DNA of 64,000 nt from Streptomyces antibioticus (GCF_001514065.1 NZ_KQ948435.1:1-64000), one strand, 5' to 3'; positions 18,328 to 28,468 are shown, counted from the stretch's first letter. A program made the numbers and translations. Notes: generated by a model not told the origin, from the sequence alone.

Positions 18328-19992
18328 ATGGGTCCCGTCCTCGCAGGCGTCCTCCAACTGCTCGCCCTGATCGGCGCGCTGGCTCTCGCCTACATCCCGC
18401 TTGGCGACTACATGGCCAAGGTCTACTCCACCGACAAGCACTGGCGTGTCGAGAAGTGGATCTACAAGGGCATCGGCGCCGACCCCGACACCGAGATGCG
18501 CTGGACCGCGTACCTGCGCGGCGTCCTCGCCTTCTCCGCGGTCGGTGTTCTCTTCCTGTACCTGCTCCAGCGCGTGCAGGGCGTGCTGCCCGGTTCGCTC
18601 GGGTTCGCGTCCATCGACCCGGACCAGGCGTTCAACACGGCCGTGTCCTTCGTGACCAACACCAACTGGCAGTCCTACTACGGCGAACAGGCCATGGGCC
18701 ATGTCGTGCAGACCGCCGGTCTTGCGGTGCAGAACTTCGTCTCCGCGGCCGTCGGGATCGCCGTCGCCGTGGCACTCGTGCGGGGGTTCGCTCGGTCGCG
18801 GACCGGTGAACTCGGCAACTTCTGGGCCGACTTGGTGCGAGGTGTCGTACGGATCCTGGTGCCCGGGGCTTTCGTCGCCGCGATCGTGCTCGTCGCGTGC
18901 GGAGCGATCCAGAACTTCTCCGGCATCCACGAGGTCGGTCAGTTCATGGGCGGCTCGCAGCAGTGGAACGGCGGTGCCGTCGCCTCGCAGGAGGCCATCA
19001 AGGAACTCGGCACCAACGGCGGCGGCTACTTCAACGCCAACTCCGCGCATCCGTTCGAGAACCCGACGCCCTTCACCAACCTCTTCGAGATCTTCCTGAT
19101 CCTCGTCATCCCGTTCGCCCTGACCCGCACCTTCGGCGTCATGGTCGGCTCGGTCAAGCAGGGCTACGCGATCCTCGCGACGATGGCCACCATCTGGATC
19201 GGCTTCACCGCGCTGATGATGTGGACCGAATTCGCCCACCACGGACCGGCGTTCGACATCGCCGGCGGGGCGTACGAGGGCAAGGAGGTCCGCTTCGGGG
19301 TCGGCGGCTCGTCGATCTTCGCGACGGCGACCACCCTCACCTCGACCGGTGCGGTGGACTCCTTCCACTCCTCCTTCACCGGCCTCGGCGGCGGCATCAC
19401 CATGCTCGGCATGATGCTGGGCGAGATCGCGCCCGGCGGCACCGGATCCGGCCTCTACGGCATGCTGATCATGGCGGTCATCGCGGTGTTCATCGCCGGT
19501 CTGATGGTCGGCCGCACGCCCGAGTACCTCGGCAAGAAGATCGGCGCCCGCGAGATCAAGCTGGCCGCCTGCTACATCCTCGTCACTCCGGCGCTGGTGC
19601 TCGTCTTCACCGCGGCCGCGATGGCACTGCCCACCCCGGTCAACTCGATGACCAACAGCGGCGCGCACGGCTTCTCCGAGATCCTGTACGCCTACACGTC
19701 CGCCTCCAACAACAACGGCTCGGCCTTCGCCGGGCTCAACGCGGACACGCAGTGGTTCAACTCGGCGCTCGGCCTGTGCATGCTCTTCGGCCGCTTCCTG
19801 CCGATGGTGTTCGTGCTGGCGCTCGCCGGTTCGCTCGCCGAGCAGAAGCCGGTGCCGGCCACCGCGGGCACCCTGCGCACCGAGAAGCCGCTGTTCACCG
19901 GCCTGTTGGTGGGCGCGATCCTCATCGTCACCGGTCTGACGTACTTCCCGGCGCTCGCGCTGGGACCGCTGGCCGAGGGGCTGGCGTCATGA
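18328..19992 (+). CDS. kdpA: KdpA, potassium-binding subunit of the K+-transporting ATPase
   Basis: A 554-residue, 10-helix SKT-superfamily channel subunit that provides the selectivity filter of the high-affinity Kdp K+ pump. Filter-loop motifs are present: [27 protein letters not shown], and the SNNNGSAF loop near residue 470. Length and order are normal. ATG 18328 follows kdpF after 8 nt. Its TGA overlaps ATG 19989 of kdpB, implying coupled translation. It works with KdpB, KdpC and KdpF at low external potassium. Confidence 0.96.
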   Translation: MGPVLAGVLQLLALIGALALAYIPLGDYMAKVYSTDKHWRVEKWIYKGIGADPDTEMRWTAYLRGVLAFSAVGVLFLYLLQRVQGVLPGSLGFASIDPDQAFNTAVSFVTNTNWQSYYGEQAMGHVVQTAGLAVQNFVSAAVGIAVAVALVRGFARSRTGELGNFWADLVRGVVRILVPGAFVAAIVLVACGAIQNFSGIHEVGQFMGGSQQWNGGAVASQEAIKELGTNGGGYFNANSAHPFENPTPFTNLFEIFLILVIPFALTRTFGVMVGSVKQGYAILATMATIWIGFTALMMWTEFAHHGPAFDIAGGAYEGKEVRFGVGGSSIFATATTLTSTGAVDSFHSSFTGLGGGITMLGMMLGEIAPGGTGSGLYGMLIMAVIAVFIAGLMVGRTPEYLGKKIGAREIKLAACYILVTPALVLVFTAAAMALPTPVNSMTNSGAHGFSEILYAYTSASNNNGSAFAGLNADTQWFNSALGLCMLFGRFLPMVFVLALAGSLAEQKPVPATAGTLRTEKPLFTGLLVGAILIVTGLTYFPALALGPLAEGLAS

Positions 19993-22097
19993 CCACCCGT
20001 ACCGAAAGCGAAGAGATGTCCACTCCCACCCTTGCGCCCCATCCGGACGCGCCCACCGGGCACAAGTCCCCGGAAGGGCGTGTCGGTGCCGGCCTCTTCG
20101 ACCCCAAGCAGCTGCTCAAGTCGCTGCCGGACGCCCTCCGCAAGCTCGACCCGCGGGTGATGGTCAAGTCCCCCGTGATGTTCGTGGTGTGGATCGGGTC
20201 CGTGCTGACCACGGCGTTCTCCTTCAAGGACCCGGGCGACTGGTTCGGCTGGACCATCAGCGCCTGGCTGTGGCTGACGGTGGTCTTCGCCAACCTGGCG
20301 GAGGCCGTCGCCGAGGGCCGTGGCAAGGCGCAGGCCGACACGCTGCGCAAGGCCAAGACCGACACCGTGGCGCGCAAGGCCGACGGGACCGTGGTCGCCG
20401 GTACCGAGTTGAGGATCGGTGACCTGGTCGTCTGCGAGGTCGGCGACATCATCCCCGGCGACGGTGACGTCGTCGAGGGGGTCGCGTCCGTCGACGAGTC
20501 GGCCATCACCGGTGAATCCGCCCCGGTCATCCGGGAGTCGGGCGGCGACCGCAGTGCCGTCACCGGCGGGACGAAGGTGCTCTCCGACCGGATCGTCATC
20601 AAGATCACGACGAAGCCCGGCGAGACCTTCATCGACCGGATGATCAACCTGGTCGAGGGCGCGGCCCGGCAGAAGACGCCCAACGAGATCGCCCTCAACA
20701 TCCTGCTCGCCTCGCTGACGATCGTCTTCCTGCTGGCCGTGGCCACGCTGCCGCCGCTCGCCGACTACGCGGGCACCCACCTGACCATGGTCGTCCTGGT
20801 CGCGCTGCTGGTCTGCCTCATTCCGACGACCATCGGTGCGCTCCTCTCGGCGATCGGTATCGCCGGCATGGACCGGCTGGTCCAGCGCAACGTCCTCGCC
20901 ATGTCCGGTCGTGCGGTCGAGGCCGCCGGTGACGTCTCCACGCTGCTGCTCGACAAGACCGGCACCATCACCCTCGGCAACCGCCAGGCCGCCGAGTTCG
21001 TGCCGGTGCGCGGGACGACCGAGGCCGAGGTGGCCGACGCCGCCCAGCTGTCGTCGCTGGCCGACGAGACGCCCGAGGGCCGCTCCGTCGTCGTACTGGC
21101 GAAGGAGAGGTACGGACTGCGCGAGCGGCACCAGGGTGAGCTCGCCGGGGCCGAGTGGATCGCGTTCACCGCGCAGACCCGGATGTCCGGTGTCGACGTC
21201 GACGGGCGCAAGATCCGCAAGGGAGCGGCCGGTTCGGTGATCGCCTGGGTGGCCGAGCAGGGCGGTGAAATCGCCGCGGACGCCCGGGAGGTGACCGACC
21301 GGATCTCCGGGGCCGGCGGCACGCCGTTGCTCGTTGCCGTCGAAGACGCCGAAGGCGCACGGGTGTTGGGTGTCATCCACCTCAAGGACGTCGTCAAGGA
21401 GGGCATGCGGGAGCGGTTCGAGGAACTGCGCCGCATGGGCATCAAGACCGTCATGATCACGGGCGACAACCCGCTGACCGCCAAGGCGATCGCCGAGGAG
21501 GCGGGCGTCGACGACTTCCTCGCCGAGGCCACTCCCGAGGACAAGATGGCACTCATCAAGCGGGAGCAGGCGGGCGGCAAGCTCGTCGCGATGACCGGTG
21601 ACGGCACCAACGACGCCCCCGCGCTGGCCCAGGCGGACGTCGGTGTCGCGATGAACACCGGTACGTCGGCCGCCAAGGAGGCCGGCAACATGGTCGACCT
21701 CGACTCCAACCCGACCAAGCTCATCGAGATCGTCGAGATCGGCAAGCAACTGCTGATCACCCGCGGTGCGTTGACCACATTCTCGATCGCCAACGACGTC
21801 GCGAAGTACTTCGCGATCATCCCGGCACTGTTCGCGGCCGTCTACCCGGGCCTGGACAAGCTCAACATCATGGGCCTGTCCTCGCCGGACTCCGCGATCC
21901 TGTCCGCGGTCATCTTCAACGCGCTGATCATCATCGCGCTGGTGCCGCTGTCCCTGAAGGGCGTGCAGTACCGGCCGGTGAGCGCGGACAAGCTGCTGCG
22001 GCGGAACCTCACCGTCTACGGGCTCGGCGGCCTGGTCGCCCCGTTCATCGGCATCAAGCTCATCGACCTGCTCATCTCCCTGATCCCCGGGCTGTAA
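19989..22097 (+). CDS. kdpB: KdpB, P-type ATPase subunit of the K+ pump
   Basis: 702 residues with a normal P-type ATPase layout. The actuator loop contains TGESAPV, phosphorylation occurs at D322 in DKTGTIT, and the nucleotide-binding and hinge regions contain [14 protein letters not shown] and [12 protein letters not shown]. It hydrolyses ATP to drive potassium uptake through KdpA. The N-terminus is about 20-30 residues longer than that of the E. coli protein, with a polar stretch rich in P/T/E. Start ATG 19989 overlaps the kdpA stop. A longer open frame upstream is antiparallel noise inside kdpA. Confidence 0.97.
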   Translation: MTTRTESEEMSTPTLAPHPDAPTGHKSPEGRVGAGLFDPKQLLKSLPDALRKLDPRVMVKSPVMFVVWIGSVLTTAFSFKDPGDWFGWTISAWLWLTVVFANLAEAVAEGRGKAQADTLRKAKTDTVARKADGTVVAGTELRIGDLVVCEVGDIIPGDGDVVEGVASVDESAITGESAPVIRESGGDRSAVTGGTKVLSDRIVIKITTKPGETFIDRMINLVEGAARQKTPNEIALNILLASLTIVFLLAVATLPPLADYAGTHLTMVVLVALLVCLIPTTIGALLSAIGIAGMDRLVQRNVLAMSGRAVEAAGDVSTLLLDKTGTITLGNRQAAEFVPVRGTTEAEVADAAQLSSLADETPEGRSVVVLAKERYGLRERHQGELAGAEWIAFTAQTRMSGVDVDGRKIRKGAAGSVIAWVAEQGGEIAADAREVTDRISGAGGTPLLVAVEDAEGARVLGVIHLKDVVKEGMRERFEELRRMGIKTVMITGDNPLTAKAIAEEAGVDDFLAEATPEDKMALIKREQAGGKLVAMTGDGTNDAPALAQADVGVAMNTGTSAAKEAGNMVDLDSNPTKLIEIVEIGKQLLITRGALTTFSIANDVAKYFAIIPALFAAVYPGLDKLNIMGLSSPDSAILSAVIFNALIIIALVPLSLKGVQYRPVSADKLLRRNLTVYGLGGLVAPFIGIKLIDLLISLIPGL

Positions 22098-22121
22098 CTA
22101 TTCAAAGGCGTGCTGATCGTC

Positions 22122-22754
22122 ATGAACAACTCCGTGTCCAACACCGCCCGATTGCTCGGGGCGGGCCTGCGGGCCCTGCTCGTCCTGACCCTGGTCACCG
22201 GCGTCCTCTATCCGCTGGCCGTCACCGGCATCGCGCAGGCCGCGTTCCACCACCAGGCCAACGGCTCCGAGATCAAGGCGGACGGCAAGGTCGTCGGGTC
22301 CTCGCTGATCGGCCAACAGGGCTACAGCCTGGACTACTTCCAGCCCCGTCCGGCGAACGGGCTCGGCGAGAACTCGGTCAACACGCAGTACAAGCTGATC
22401 CTGTCCGGCGCCACCAACCGCTCCGGTGACAACCCCGAGCTGATCAAGTGGGTGAAGGAGGCCAAAGCCAAGGTCGTCAAGGAGAACTCCACCGCCGACT
22501 ACAAGGTCAAGCCCTTCCAGGTCCCCGCCGACGCGGTCACCTCCTCGGGTTCAGGGCTCGACCCGGACATCTCCCCGGCCTACGCCGACCTCCAGGTCCA
22601 CCGGGTCGCCGAGAGGAACGGCCTCCCCGTGGCCCAGGTGCGGAAGCTGGTCGACGAGCACACCGAGGGCCGCACCCTGGGCTTCATCGGGGAGCCGCGG
22701 GTGAACGTCCTGGAGCTCAACATCGCGCTCAGGGAACTGGTCGAGGGCGACTGA
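22122..22754 (+). CDS. kdpC: KdpC subunit of the K+-transporting ATPase
   Basis: 210 residues with one N-terminal membrane helix (LLVLTLVTGVLYPLAVTGI) and an external domain with SLIGQ, YFQPRPA and GSGLDPDISPAYADLQV, the KdpC hallmark. It stabilises KdpA-KdpB and increases potassium affinity. ATG 22122 is chosen as the usual N-terminus. GTG 22110 is an in-frame alternative, but AAAGG directly abuts it. The gene is followed after 3 nt by a response regulator instead of kdpD. Confidence 0.93.
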   Translation: MNNSVSNTARLLGAGLRALLVLTLVTGVLYPLAVTGIAQAAFHHQANGSEIKADGKVVGSSLIGQQGYSLDYFQPRPANGLGENSVNTQYKLILSGATNRSGDNPELIKWVKEAKAKVVKENSTADYKVKPFQVPADAVTSSGSGLDPDISPAYADLQVHRVAERNGLPVAQVRKLVDEHTEGRTLGFIGEPRVNVLELNIALRELVEGD

Positions 22755-22757
22755 CCG

Positions 22758-23441
22758 ATGACCCGAGTGCTGGTCGTGGAAGACGACCCCCAACTGGTAC
22801 GGGCACTCGTGATCAACATGCGGGCACGCCGGTACGGAGTGGACGCGGCGCCCGACGGCGCCACGGCCCTCCGGCTGGCGGCCGCGCGTCAGCCGGACGT
22901 GGTGATGCTCGACCTCGGCCTGCCCGACATGGACGGGATCGAGGTCATCAGGGCGCTGCGCGGCTGGTCCCGGGTGCCGATCCTGGTGCTGTCGGCGCGC
23001 CTGGGCTCCGCCGAGAAGGTGGCGGCGCTCGACGCGGGCGCCGACGACTACGTCACCAAGCCGTTCAGCATGGACGAGCTGATGGCCCGGTTGCGAGCGG
23101 CGGTCCGACGCACCGAGGAGTCCGTGCCCGCGGCGGGGACGATCCGGGTGGAGACGGCCGGGTTCACCATCGACCTGCTGGCCAAGAGGGTCGTACGCGA
23201 TGGTCGCGACGTCCGCCTCACCCCGACCGAATGGCAGCTGCTGGAGATCCTGGTGGCCCGGCCCGGGCACCTGGTCACCCAGCAGCACCTGCTGCGGGAG
23301 GTCTGGGGTGTGTCCCGCAGCAACAGGACCAACTACCTGCGCGTCTACATGGCGCAACTGCGCCGCAAGCTGGAGGCGGACCCCGCCCACCCCCGTCACC
23401 TCATCACCGAGGCCGGCATGGGGTACCGCTTCGAGACGTGA
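22758..23441 (+). CDS. kdpE: OmpR-family response regulator, KdpE type
   Basis: 227 residues. The receiver domain has E8/D9/D10, phosphoacceptor D52 (VVMLDLGLPD), S79 and K101 (YVTKPF). A winged-helix OmpR/PhoB DNA-binding domain follows (LTPTEWQLLEILVARPGHLV, YLRVYMAQLRRKLE). All phosphotransfer residues are intact. It starts 3 nt after kdpC, so it is in the same operon. The partner sensor kinase KdpD, normally encoded between kdpC and kdpE, is absent from this window. The regulator must use a kinase encoded elsewhere or act without one. Confidence 0.88.
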   Translation: MTRVLVVEDDPQLVRALVINMRARRYGVDAAPDGATALRLAAARQPDVVMLDLGLPDMDGIEVIRALRGWSRVPILVLSARLGSAEKVAALDAGADDYVTKPFSMDELMARLRAAVRRTEESVPAAGTIRVETAGFTIDLLAKRVVRDGRDVRLTPTEWQLLEILVARPGHLVTQQHLLREVWGVSRSNRTNYLRVYMAQLRRKLEADPAHPRHLITEAGMGYRFET

Positions 23442-23491
23442 ACAGGGCAGTCGCGTCACGAGAACTCCACGGCCTCGGGGCAAGCGCTCTC

Positions 23492-23520
23492 TTGTTCCCG
23501 TCCCTGCATCCTCGTACAGT
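23492..23520 (+). promoter_or_regulatory. Promoter of the GH43 gene
   Basis: TTGTTC (23492-23497), a 17-bp spacer, and TACAGT (23515-23520). The transcript would start near 23527, upstream of the operator-like palindrome at 23548 and of the ribosome-binding site at about 23570. Confidence 0.55.
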
Positions 23521-23547
23521 CCGCTCCGTAATGTTCGCCAACGGGGC

Positions 23548-23558
23548 CGAATGTTTCG
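23548..23558. promoter_or_regulatory. LacI-type operator upstream of GH43
   Basis: CGAATGTTTCG matches the palindrome CGAAACTTTCG of the transporter promoter in 9 of 11 positions. It lies about 20 bp downstream of the predicted transcript start, where a bound LacI repressor would block transcription. Confidence 0.6.
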
Positions 23559-23585
23559 ATCGGCCCGTCGGAAGGGCTGACGCAT

Positions 23586-25079
23586 ATGCGGACGTACGAC
23601 AATCCCGTCATCCCCGGGTTCCACCCCGACCCGAGCGTGTGTCGGGTCGGTGATGACTACTACCTGGTCTGTTCCAGTTTCGAGTACTTTCCCGGCGTCC
23701 CGATCTTCCACAGCCGTGACCTCGTGCACTGGCGGCAGATCGGCAACGTGATCGACCGGCCGGGACAGTTGGAGTTCTCCGACGACATCCCGGCCTCCGC
23801 GGGGATCTACGCCCCGACCCTGCGTCATCACAACGGCCGCTTCTACATGATCACCACCGCCGTCGGCGCCGGTGAGAACTTCATCGTCAGCAGCGAGCGG
23901 CCCGAGGGTCCGTGGTCCGACCCGGTATGGGTCGACGTGCCCAGCATCGACCCCGACCTGGCGTGGGACGAGGACGGCAACTGCTGGTGCACGGTCGCCG
24001 GATGCAGCCTCGCGCGCATCGACCCCGGGACGGGAAAGGTGCTGGAAGGGCCCCTTCCGGTGTGGTCCGGGACCGGGCTGGAGCACCCCGAGGCGCCGCA
24101 TCTCTACCGCATCGGCGACTGGTGGTACCTGATGCTCGCCGAGGGCGGCACGGCCCAGGGGCACAGTGTGTCGATCGCCCGTGCCCGCTCGCCGCGCGGG
24201 CCCTGGGAAGGCGCCCCGGGCAACCCCGTGCTGAGTCATCGCAGCACCGATCTGCCCATCCAGTGCACCGGCCACGCCGACCTCGTCGAGGCGGCCGACG
24301 GCACCTGGTGGATGGTGCTGCTGGCGACCCGTCCACGGGGCTACTTCCCGGGCTTCCATGTGCTCGGCCGGGAGACCTTCCTGACGCCGGTGGAGTGGGT
24401 CGACGGCTGGCCGCGGGTGGGGCCGGTGCGGGAGAGCCATCCGGCGCCGGCCGCCTGGCACCCCGTACCGCCGCAGCCGGAGCGGGACGACTTCGATGCC
24501 GCCGAGCTCGCCCCGTACTGGATCTCCCCGCGCCGCAGGCCGGCCGGGTCGTGGTCGCTCGTCGAGCGGCCCGGGGCGCTCACCCTGCACGCCACCGGGG
24601 ACAGCCTCGACCGGCCGGGACACACCTTCGTCGGGCGTCGCCAGCAGCACCCCGAGTGCCGGGTGGACGCCCTCCTGGAGCCCGGGCAGGGGCGTGCCGG
24701 GCTGTCCGTGCGGATCGACGAGGCCCATCACTACGACCTGGAGATCGCCGGCGGAGAGGCGAGCGTGATCGCCCGTGTCGGGCCGGCGCGGCAGTGCGTC
24801 ACGCGGCGGGCGGTGGGCGCCGGGCCGCTCACCCTCACCGTCGGGGTGCGCACGGAACCCCTGGTCACCGCCACCGGTGAGGACCTGCCGGGGCTCCGGG
24901 ACGGCGGGCCCGACGCGATCACCTTCGCCGTCGACGGCGAACCGCTCGTCGCGCTCGACGGCCGCTATCTGTCCACTCAGGTGGCCGGCGGATTCACCGG
25001 CCGGGTGATCGGGATGTACGTCACCGAGGGCAGCGCGGCCTTCGACTGGTTCGCCTACGAGGCCGGGCCCTCGCGGTAG
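23586..25079 (+). CDS. Glycoside hydrolase family 43 (beta-xylosidase/arabinofuranosidase)
   Basis: 497 residues. The N-terminal five-bladed beta-propeller of GH43 carries the three catalytic acids: general base D15 (FHPDPS), pKa modulator D122 (SIDPDLAWDEDG) and general acid E169 (EHPEAPHLY). A C-terminal beta-sandwich (about 300-497) contains FVGRRQQHPECRVDALL and AAFDWFAYEA, as in xylosidase XynB-type enzymes. There is no signal peptide, so it acts in the cytoplasm on imported xylo-oligosaccharides. ATG 23586 has GGAAGGG upstream. The gene is monocistronic but shares an operator with the ABC transporter. Substrate (xylobiose or arabinoxylo-oligosaccharide) is inferred from the locus. Confidence 0.88.
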   Translation: MRTYDNPVIPGFHPDPSVCRVGDDYYLVCSSFEYFPGVPIFHSRDLVHWRQIGNVIDRPGQLEFSDDIPASAGIYAPTLRHHNGRFYMITTAVGAGENFIVSSERPEGPWSDPVWVDVPSIDPDLAWDEDGNCWCTVAGCSLARIDPGTGKVLEGPLPVWSGTGLEHPEAPHLYRIGDWWYLMLAEGGTAQGHSVSIARARSPRGPWEGAPGNPVLSHRSTDLPIQCTGHADLVEAADGTWWMVLLATRPRGYFPGFHVLGRETFLTPVEWVDGWPRVGPVRESHPAPAAWHPVPPQPERDDFDAAELAPYWISPRRRPAGSWSLVERPGALTLHATGDSLDRPGHTFVGRRQQHPECRVDALLEPGQGRAGLSVRIDEAHHYDLEIAGGEASVIARVGPARQCVTRRAVGAGPLTLTVGVRTEPLVTATGEDLPGLRDGGPDAITFAVDGEPLVALDGRYLSTQVAGGFTGRVIGMYVTEGSAAFDWFAYEAGPSR

Positions 25080-25175
25080 TTCCGGAAGGCTTCGGAAACG
25101 TTCGGTCCGGTCGTGGTGGAGGCAAGCGCCGCGGACGCCGTGGAAGTTGGCCGCAGATTCACCGCGTACAAGGGG

Positions 25176-25205
25176 TTGCCACGGTTTGGGAGCTGTCTCT
25201 AGGGT
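25176..25205 (+). promoter_or_regulatory. Promoter of the xylo-oligosaccharide transporter operon
   Basis: TTGCCA (25176-25181), an 18-bp spacer, and TAGGGT (25200-25205). The expected transcript start is near 25212, immediately before two operator-like sites. This leaves a leader of about 85 nt before the substrate-binding protein gene. Confidence 0.55.
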
Positions 25206-25215
25206 GCGGCAACAA

Positions 25216-25226
25216 CGAAGCTTTCT
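25216..25226. promoter_or_regulatory. Operator-like site 1 (imperfect)
   Basis: CGAAGCTTTCT matches the stronger site 2 in 9 of 11 positions and lies 21 bp from it, about two helical turns on the same DNA face. Cooperative binding of a LacI dimer pair is plausible. Confidence 0.45.
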
Positions 25227-25235
25227 GGATCAACT

Positions 25236-25248
25236 CCGAAACTTTCGG
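25236..25248. promoter_or_regulatory. Operator-like site 2 (perfect palindrome)
   Basis: CCGAAACTTTCGG is a perfect 13-bp palindrome with a central C. It contains the CGAA-N-TTCG-like core of Streptomyces LacI-family xylose regulators such as BxlR (recalled). It lies just downstream of the predicted transcript start of the transporter operon. Confidence 0.65.
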
Positions 25249-25298
25249 TCTTGAGGACGGTGTAGTGGACACGCCGTCCCGTACCCAAGGAGTGCAAA

Positions 25299-26594
25299 AT
25301 GGGCGACCCGGCACTGTCTCGCCGCGGCTTCCTGGCGGCGTCCGCCGCGACCGGTCTGGGCATGACGGCACTGAGCGGCTGCGGTGGCGATTCGGACGGT
25401 GGGTCGTCCGACGGAACGACCACGATCGAGTGGTGGAACATCTCCACCACCGAGCCGGCTCACACGGTCTGGGCGCAGCTGGCCAAGAAGTTCGAGGCGC
25501 AGAACCCCAAGGTCAAGGTAAAGATCGTTCAGATGGAGAACGACGCCTACAAGTCGAAGATGACGGCGCTGATCGCCTCCGGGAAGCTCCCCGACATCTT
25601 CCACACCTGGGGCGGCGGCGTCCTCAAGCAGCAGGTCGACGCGGGCCTCGTCGAGGACCTCACCGACAAGACCAAGCCGTGGGCCGACGACCTGCTGAAG
25701 GTCTCCAAGGAGGCCTACCTGATCGACGACAAGGTCTACGGCATACCGTTCGACATCGGCATGATCGGGTTCTGGTACAACAAGGCGCTCTTCAAGCAGG
25801 CCGGCATCACCGAACCCCCCACCACCTGGGCCGCGTTCCTCGACGCCGTCAGCAAGCTGAAGGCGAAGAACATCACGCCCATCGCCCTCGCGGGCAAGGA
25901 GAAGTGGCCCGGCATGTACTACTGGGCCTACCTCGCGATGCGCACCGCGGGCGCGAGCGCCCTCCAGAAGGCGTACGACGACAAGGACTTCACCGGCCCC
26001 GAGTTCGTCCAGGCGGGCGCCCACCTGAAGGACCTCGTCGCGCTCCAGCCGTTCCAGAAGGGCTTCCTCAACGCCGCCTACTCCTCCCCGACCGGCCAGG
26101 CGGCCAGCGTCGGCAACGGCAAGGCGGCCATGGAGCTCATGGGCCAGTGGGCGCCGCAGGTCGAGGCCGACGCGGGCAAGGGACTCGGCAAGGACCTCGG
26201 CTTCTTCCCGTTCCCGGCGGTCGAGGGCGGCAAGGGCGCCATCACCGAGGTGTTCGGCGGCGGCGGTGCGCATGCCCTGCGCCGGGGCGCCCCGCAGGCG
26301 GCCGTCGACTTCCTGAAGTTCTTCGCCTCCGAGGCCACCGACCTGGAACTGGTCAAGAAGACCGGCGCCCTCCCGGTGGTCCCCGGCGCCGAGAGCGCCG
26401 TCTCCGACCCCAACCTCAAGGCCGTACAGGCCCAGTTGAACGCCGCCACCGGCTTCCAGCTCTACCTCGACCAGGCGTACGCCCCCGCGGTCGGCCAGGA
26501 GGTCAACGACAGCGTGGCCGCGCTCATCGCCGGCTCCAAGTCCCCCGAGCAGGTCGCCCAGTCGATCACGAAGGTCACGAAGGAAGAGCAGTAA
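25299..26594 (+). CDS. Sugar ABC transporter substrate-binding lipoprotein (xylo-oligosaccharide)
   Basis: 431 residues. The signal peptide combines a twin-arginine motif (SRRGFL, residues 7-12) with a lipobox ending at C28 (ALSGC), so export is probably by Tat, followed by lipidation. The mature part is a type 1 (family 1) solute-binding protein with TTIEWWNISTTEPAH, GKLPDIFHTWGGG and GIPFDIGMIGFWYNKALF. AAGGAG (25287-25292) precedes ATG 25299. It is the first gene of the operon with two permeases and a GH10 xylanase. No ATPase is encoded, as expected if the shared MsiK ATPase is used. Confidence 0.9.
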   Translation: MGDPALSRRGFLAASAATGLGMTALSGCGGDSDGGSSDGTTTIEWWNISTTEPAHTVWAQLAKKFEAQNPKVKVKIVQMENDAYKSKMTALIASGKLPDIFHTWGGGVLKQQVDAGLVEDLTDKTKPWADDLLKVSKEAYLIDDKVYGIPFDIGMIGFWYNKALFKQAGITEPPTTWAAFLDAVSKLKAKNITPIALAGKEKWPGMYYWAYLAMRTAGASALQKAYDDKDFTGPEFVQAGAHLKDLVALQPFQKGFLNAAYSSPTGQAASVGNGKAAMELMGQWAPQVEADAGKGLGKDLGFFPFPAVEGGKGAITEVFGGGGAHALRRGAPQAAVDFLKFFASEATDLELVKKTGALPVVPGAESAVSDPNLKAVQAQLNAATGFQLYLDQAYAPAVGQEVNDSVAALIAGSKSPEQVAQSITKVTKEEQ

Positions 26595-26600
26595 CAGGCG

Positions 26601-27596
26601 ATGACCTCCATCCTCGCAGACAAGCGGAGCCGTCCCGGCGCCGACGCCCCGCCCCCGGACACCGTCAGGTCCCGGGGGCGGGCCCGGCGCCGCGCGCTCA
26701 ACTGGCTCACCGCGGTGGGCTTCCAGCTGCCCGCACTGGTCCTGTTCATCGGACTCGTGCTGCTGCCGATGCTGTTCGCCCTGTACGCCGCCTTCTTCCG
26801 CTGGGGCGGCTTCGGGATGCCCGAGGACTACATCGGTGTCGACAACTTCACCGACCTCTTCGACAACCCGGTGTTCATGGGCGACCTGTGGCGCTGCCTC
26901 GTCCTGGTGCTGCTGACACTCGCGCTGCAACTGCCGTTCGCGCTCGCCATGGCGGTCCTGCTCAACCAGCGGCTGCGCGGCCGGGCCGTGTACCGGATGC
27001 TGTTCTTCGCGCCGTACGTGCTGTCCGAGGCCATCACCGGCGTGCTCTTCAGCATGGTGTTCGCGCCGGACGACGGGCTCGCCGACCATCTCCTGGGCAG
27101 CATCGGCCTCGACAGCCTGGGCGGGGAGTGGTTCGCCGACCCGTCGTGGGTCATGGCGACCCTGTTCATCGTCATGACCTGGAAGTACTTCGGCTTCCAC
27201 ATGATGCTCTACCTGGCCGGACTCCAGTCCGTGCCACGGGAGTTGACCGAGGCGGCGCTCATCGACGGCGCCGGCGCCTGGCAGCGCTTCCGCAGCGTCA
27301 CGCTGCCGCTGCTGATGCCCACCATCCGCATCAGCATCTTCCTCGCGGTCATCGGCGCCATCCAGCTGTTCGACCTGGTGTGGGTGATCACGCAGGGCGG
27401 TCCCGACCACCACTCCGAGACCATGGCCGTGACGATGTTCCAGTACGGCTTCAAGCGCTACCAGGTCGGCTACGCCAGCGCGATCAGCGTGGTCATGTTC
27501 GGCATCTGCCTCGTCTTCGCCCTCGCCTACCAGCGCTTCGTGCTCCGCCGTGACCTCGAAGGGGCGACCACCACGATGAGGGGAGACGGGAAATGA
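26601..27596 (+). CDS. Sugar ABC transporter permease (MalF type)
   Basis: 331 residues with six transmembrane helices and the cytoplasmic EAA loop PRELTEAALIDGAGAWQRFR, which docks the ATPase. The N-terminal 35 residues are polar and arginine-rich. It begins 6 nt after the binding-protein gene and its stop overlaps the next permease start (ATGA). It forms a heterodimer with the following permease for uptake of xylan fragments. Confidence 0.92.
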   Translation: MTSILADKRSRPGADAPPPDTVRSRGRARRRALNWLTAVGFQLPALVLFIGLVLLPMLFALYAAFFRWGGFGMPEDYIGVDNFTDLFDNPVFMGDLWRCLVLVLLTLALQLPFALAMAVLLNQRLRGRAVYRMLFFAPYVLSEAITGVLFSMVFAPDDGLADHLLGSIGLDSLGGEWFADPSWVMATLFIVMTWKYFGFHMMLYLAGLQSVPRELTEAALIDGAGAWQRFRSVTLPLLMPTIRISIFLAVIGAIQLFDLVWVITQGGPDHHSETMAVTMFQYGFKRYQVGYASAISVVMFGICLVFALAYQRFVLRRDLEGATTTMRGDGK

Positions 27597-28468
27597 GCCT
27601 CAAGAGCGAGGGCGTGAGCCTCAAGAGCGAGGCCGTGGGCCGCAAGAGCAGGACACCGCGCACGCTGCCGCTGCACCTCGTCCTCATCGCCGTCGGCGCG
27701 CTCATGGTCGTACCCCTGGTGTACGCCGTCCTGTCCGGCTTCAAGTCGACCGACGAGCTCTCCCGCAACCCCTTCGGGCTGCCGGACCACTGGCTGACCG
27801 GCAACTACACCGGCATCCTCCGCTCCGGGGACTTCTGGCGGCTGCTCGGCAACAGCACCCTGATCGCGGTCGCCACGACGGTGCTGGTGGTCGCGGCGTC
27901 GGCGCTCGCGGCCTTCTCCTTCGCCCGGTTCGCCTTCCGGGGGCGGGAGGTGCTGTTCACCCTCTTCACGATGGGGCTGATGTTCCCCTTCGCGGTCGCC
28001 GCGCTGCCCCTGTTCCTGCTGCTGCGCTACCTCGGCCTGCTGGACAACCCGCTGGGCGTGATCCTGCCGCAGGCGGCGTTCGGGCTGCCGATGACCATCA
28101 TCATCCTGCGGGCCTTCTTCCGGGAGATCCCCGGCGAGCTGGAGGAGGCGGCCACCCTCGACGGGTGCAGTCCCTTCGGGTTCTTCTGGCGGGTGCTGCT
28201 GCCGATGGCCCGGCCCGCGCTCGGCACGGTCTCGGTGCTCGCGGTCGTGACCAGCTGGAACAACTTCATGCTGCCGCTGCTGGTGTTCACCGACAACACC
28301 TGGTGGACCCTGCCCATCGGCGTCCAGCAGTTCCAGGGCCAGTACTCCTCCGACTACGCCCGTGTCTTCGCCTACCTCGTCCTGGCGATGGTTCCCGCCC
28401 TCGCCTTCTACTCGGTCGCCGAGCGCCAGCTCGTCGGCGGCCTCACCGCCGGCGCCACCAAGGGCTGA
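27593..28468 (+). CDS. Sugar ABC transporter permease (MalG type)
   Basis: 291 residues, six transmembrane helices and the EAA loop PGELEEAATLDGCSPFGFFW. ATG 27593 overlaps the upstream stop. The first codons contain a 21-bp direct duplication (MSLKSEG then VSLKSEA), so GTG 27614 is a second possible start within the repeat. Together with the MalF-type partner it makes the membrane channel of the transporter. Confidence 0.92.
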   Translation: MSLKSEGVSLKSEAVGRKSRTPRTLPLHLVLIAVGALMVVPLVYAVLSGFKSTDELSRNPFGLPDHWLTGNYTGILRSGDFWRLLGNSTLIAVATTVLVVAASALAAFSFARFAFRGREVLFTLFTMGLMFPFAVAALPLFLLLRYLGLLDNPLGVILPQAAFGLPMTIIILRAFFREIPGELEEAATLDGCSPFGFFWRVLLPMARPALGTVSVLAVVTSWNNFMLPLLVFTDNTWWTLPIGVQQFQGQYSSDYARVFAYLVLAMVPALAFYSVAERQLVGGLTAGATKG

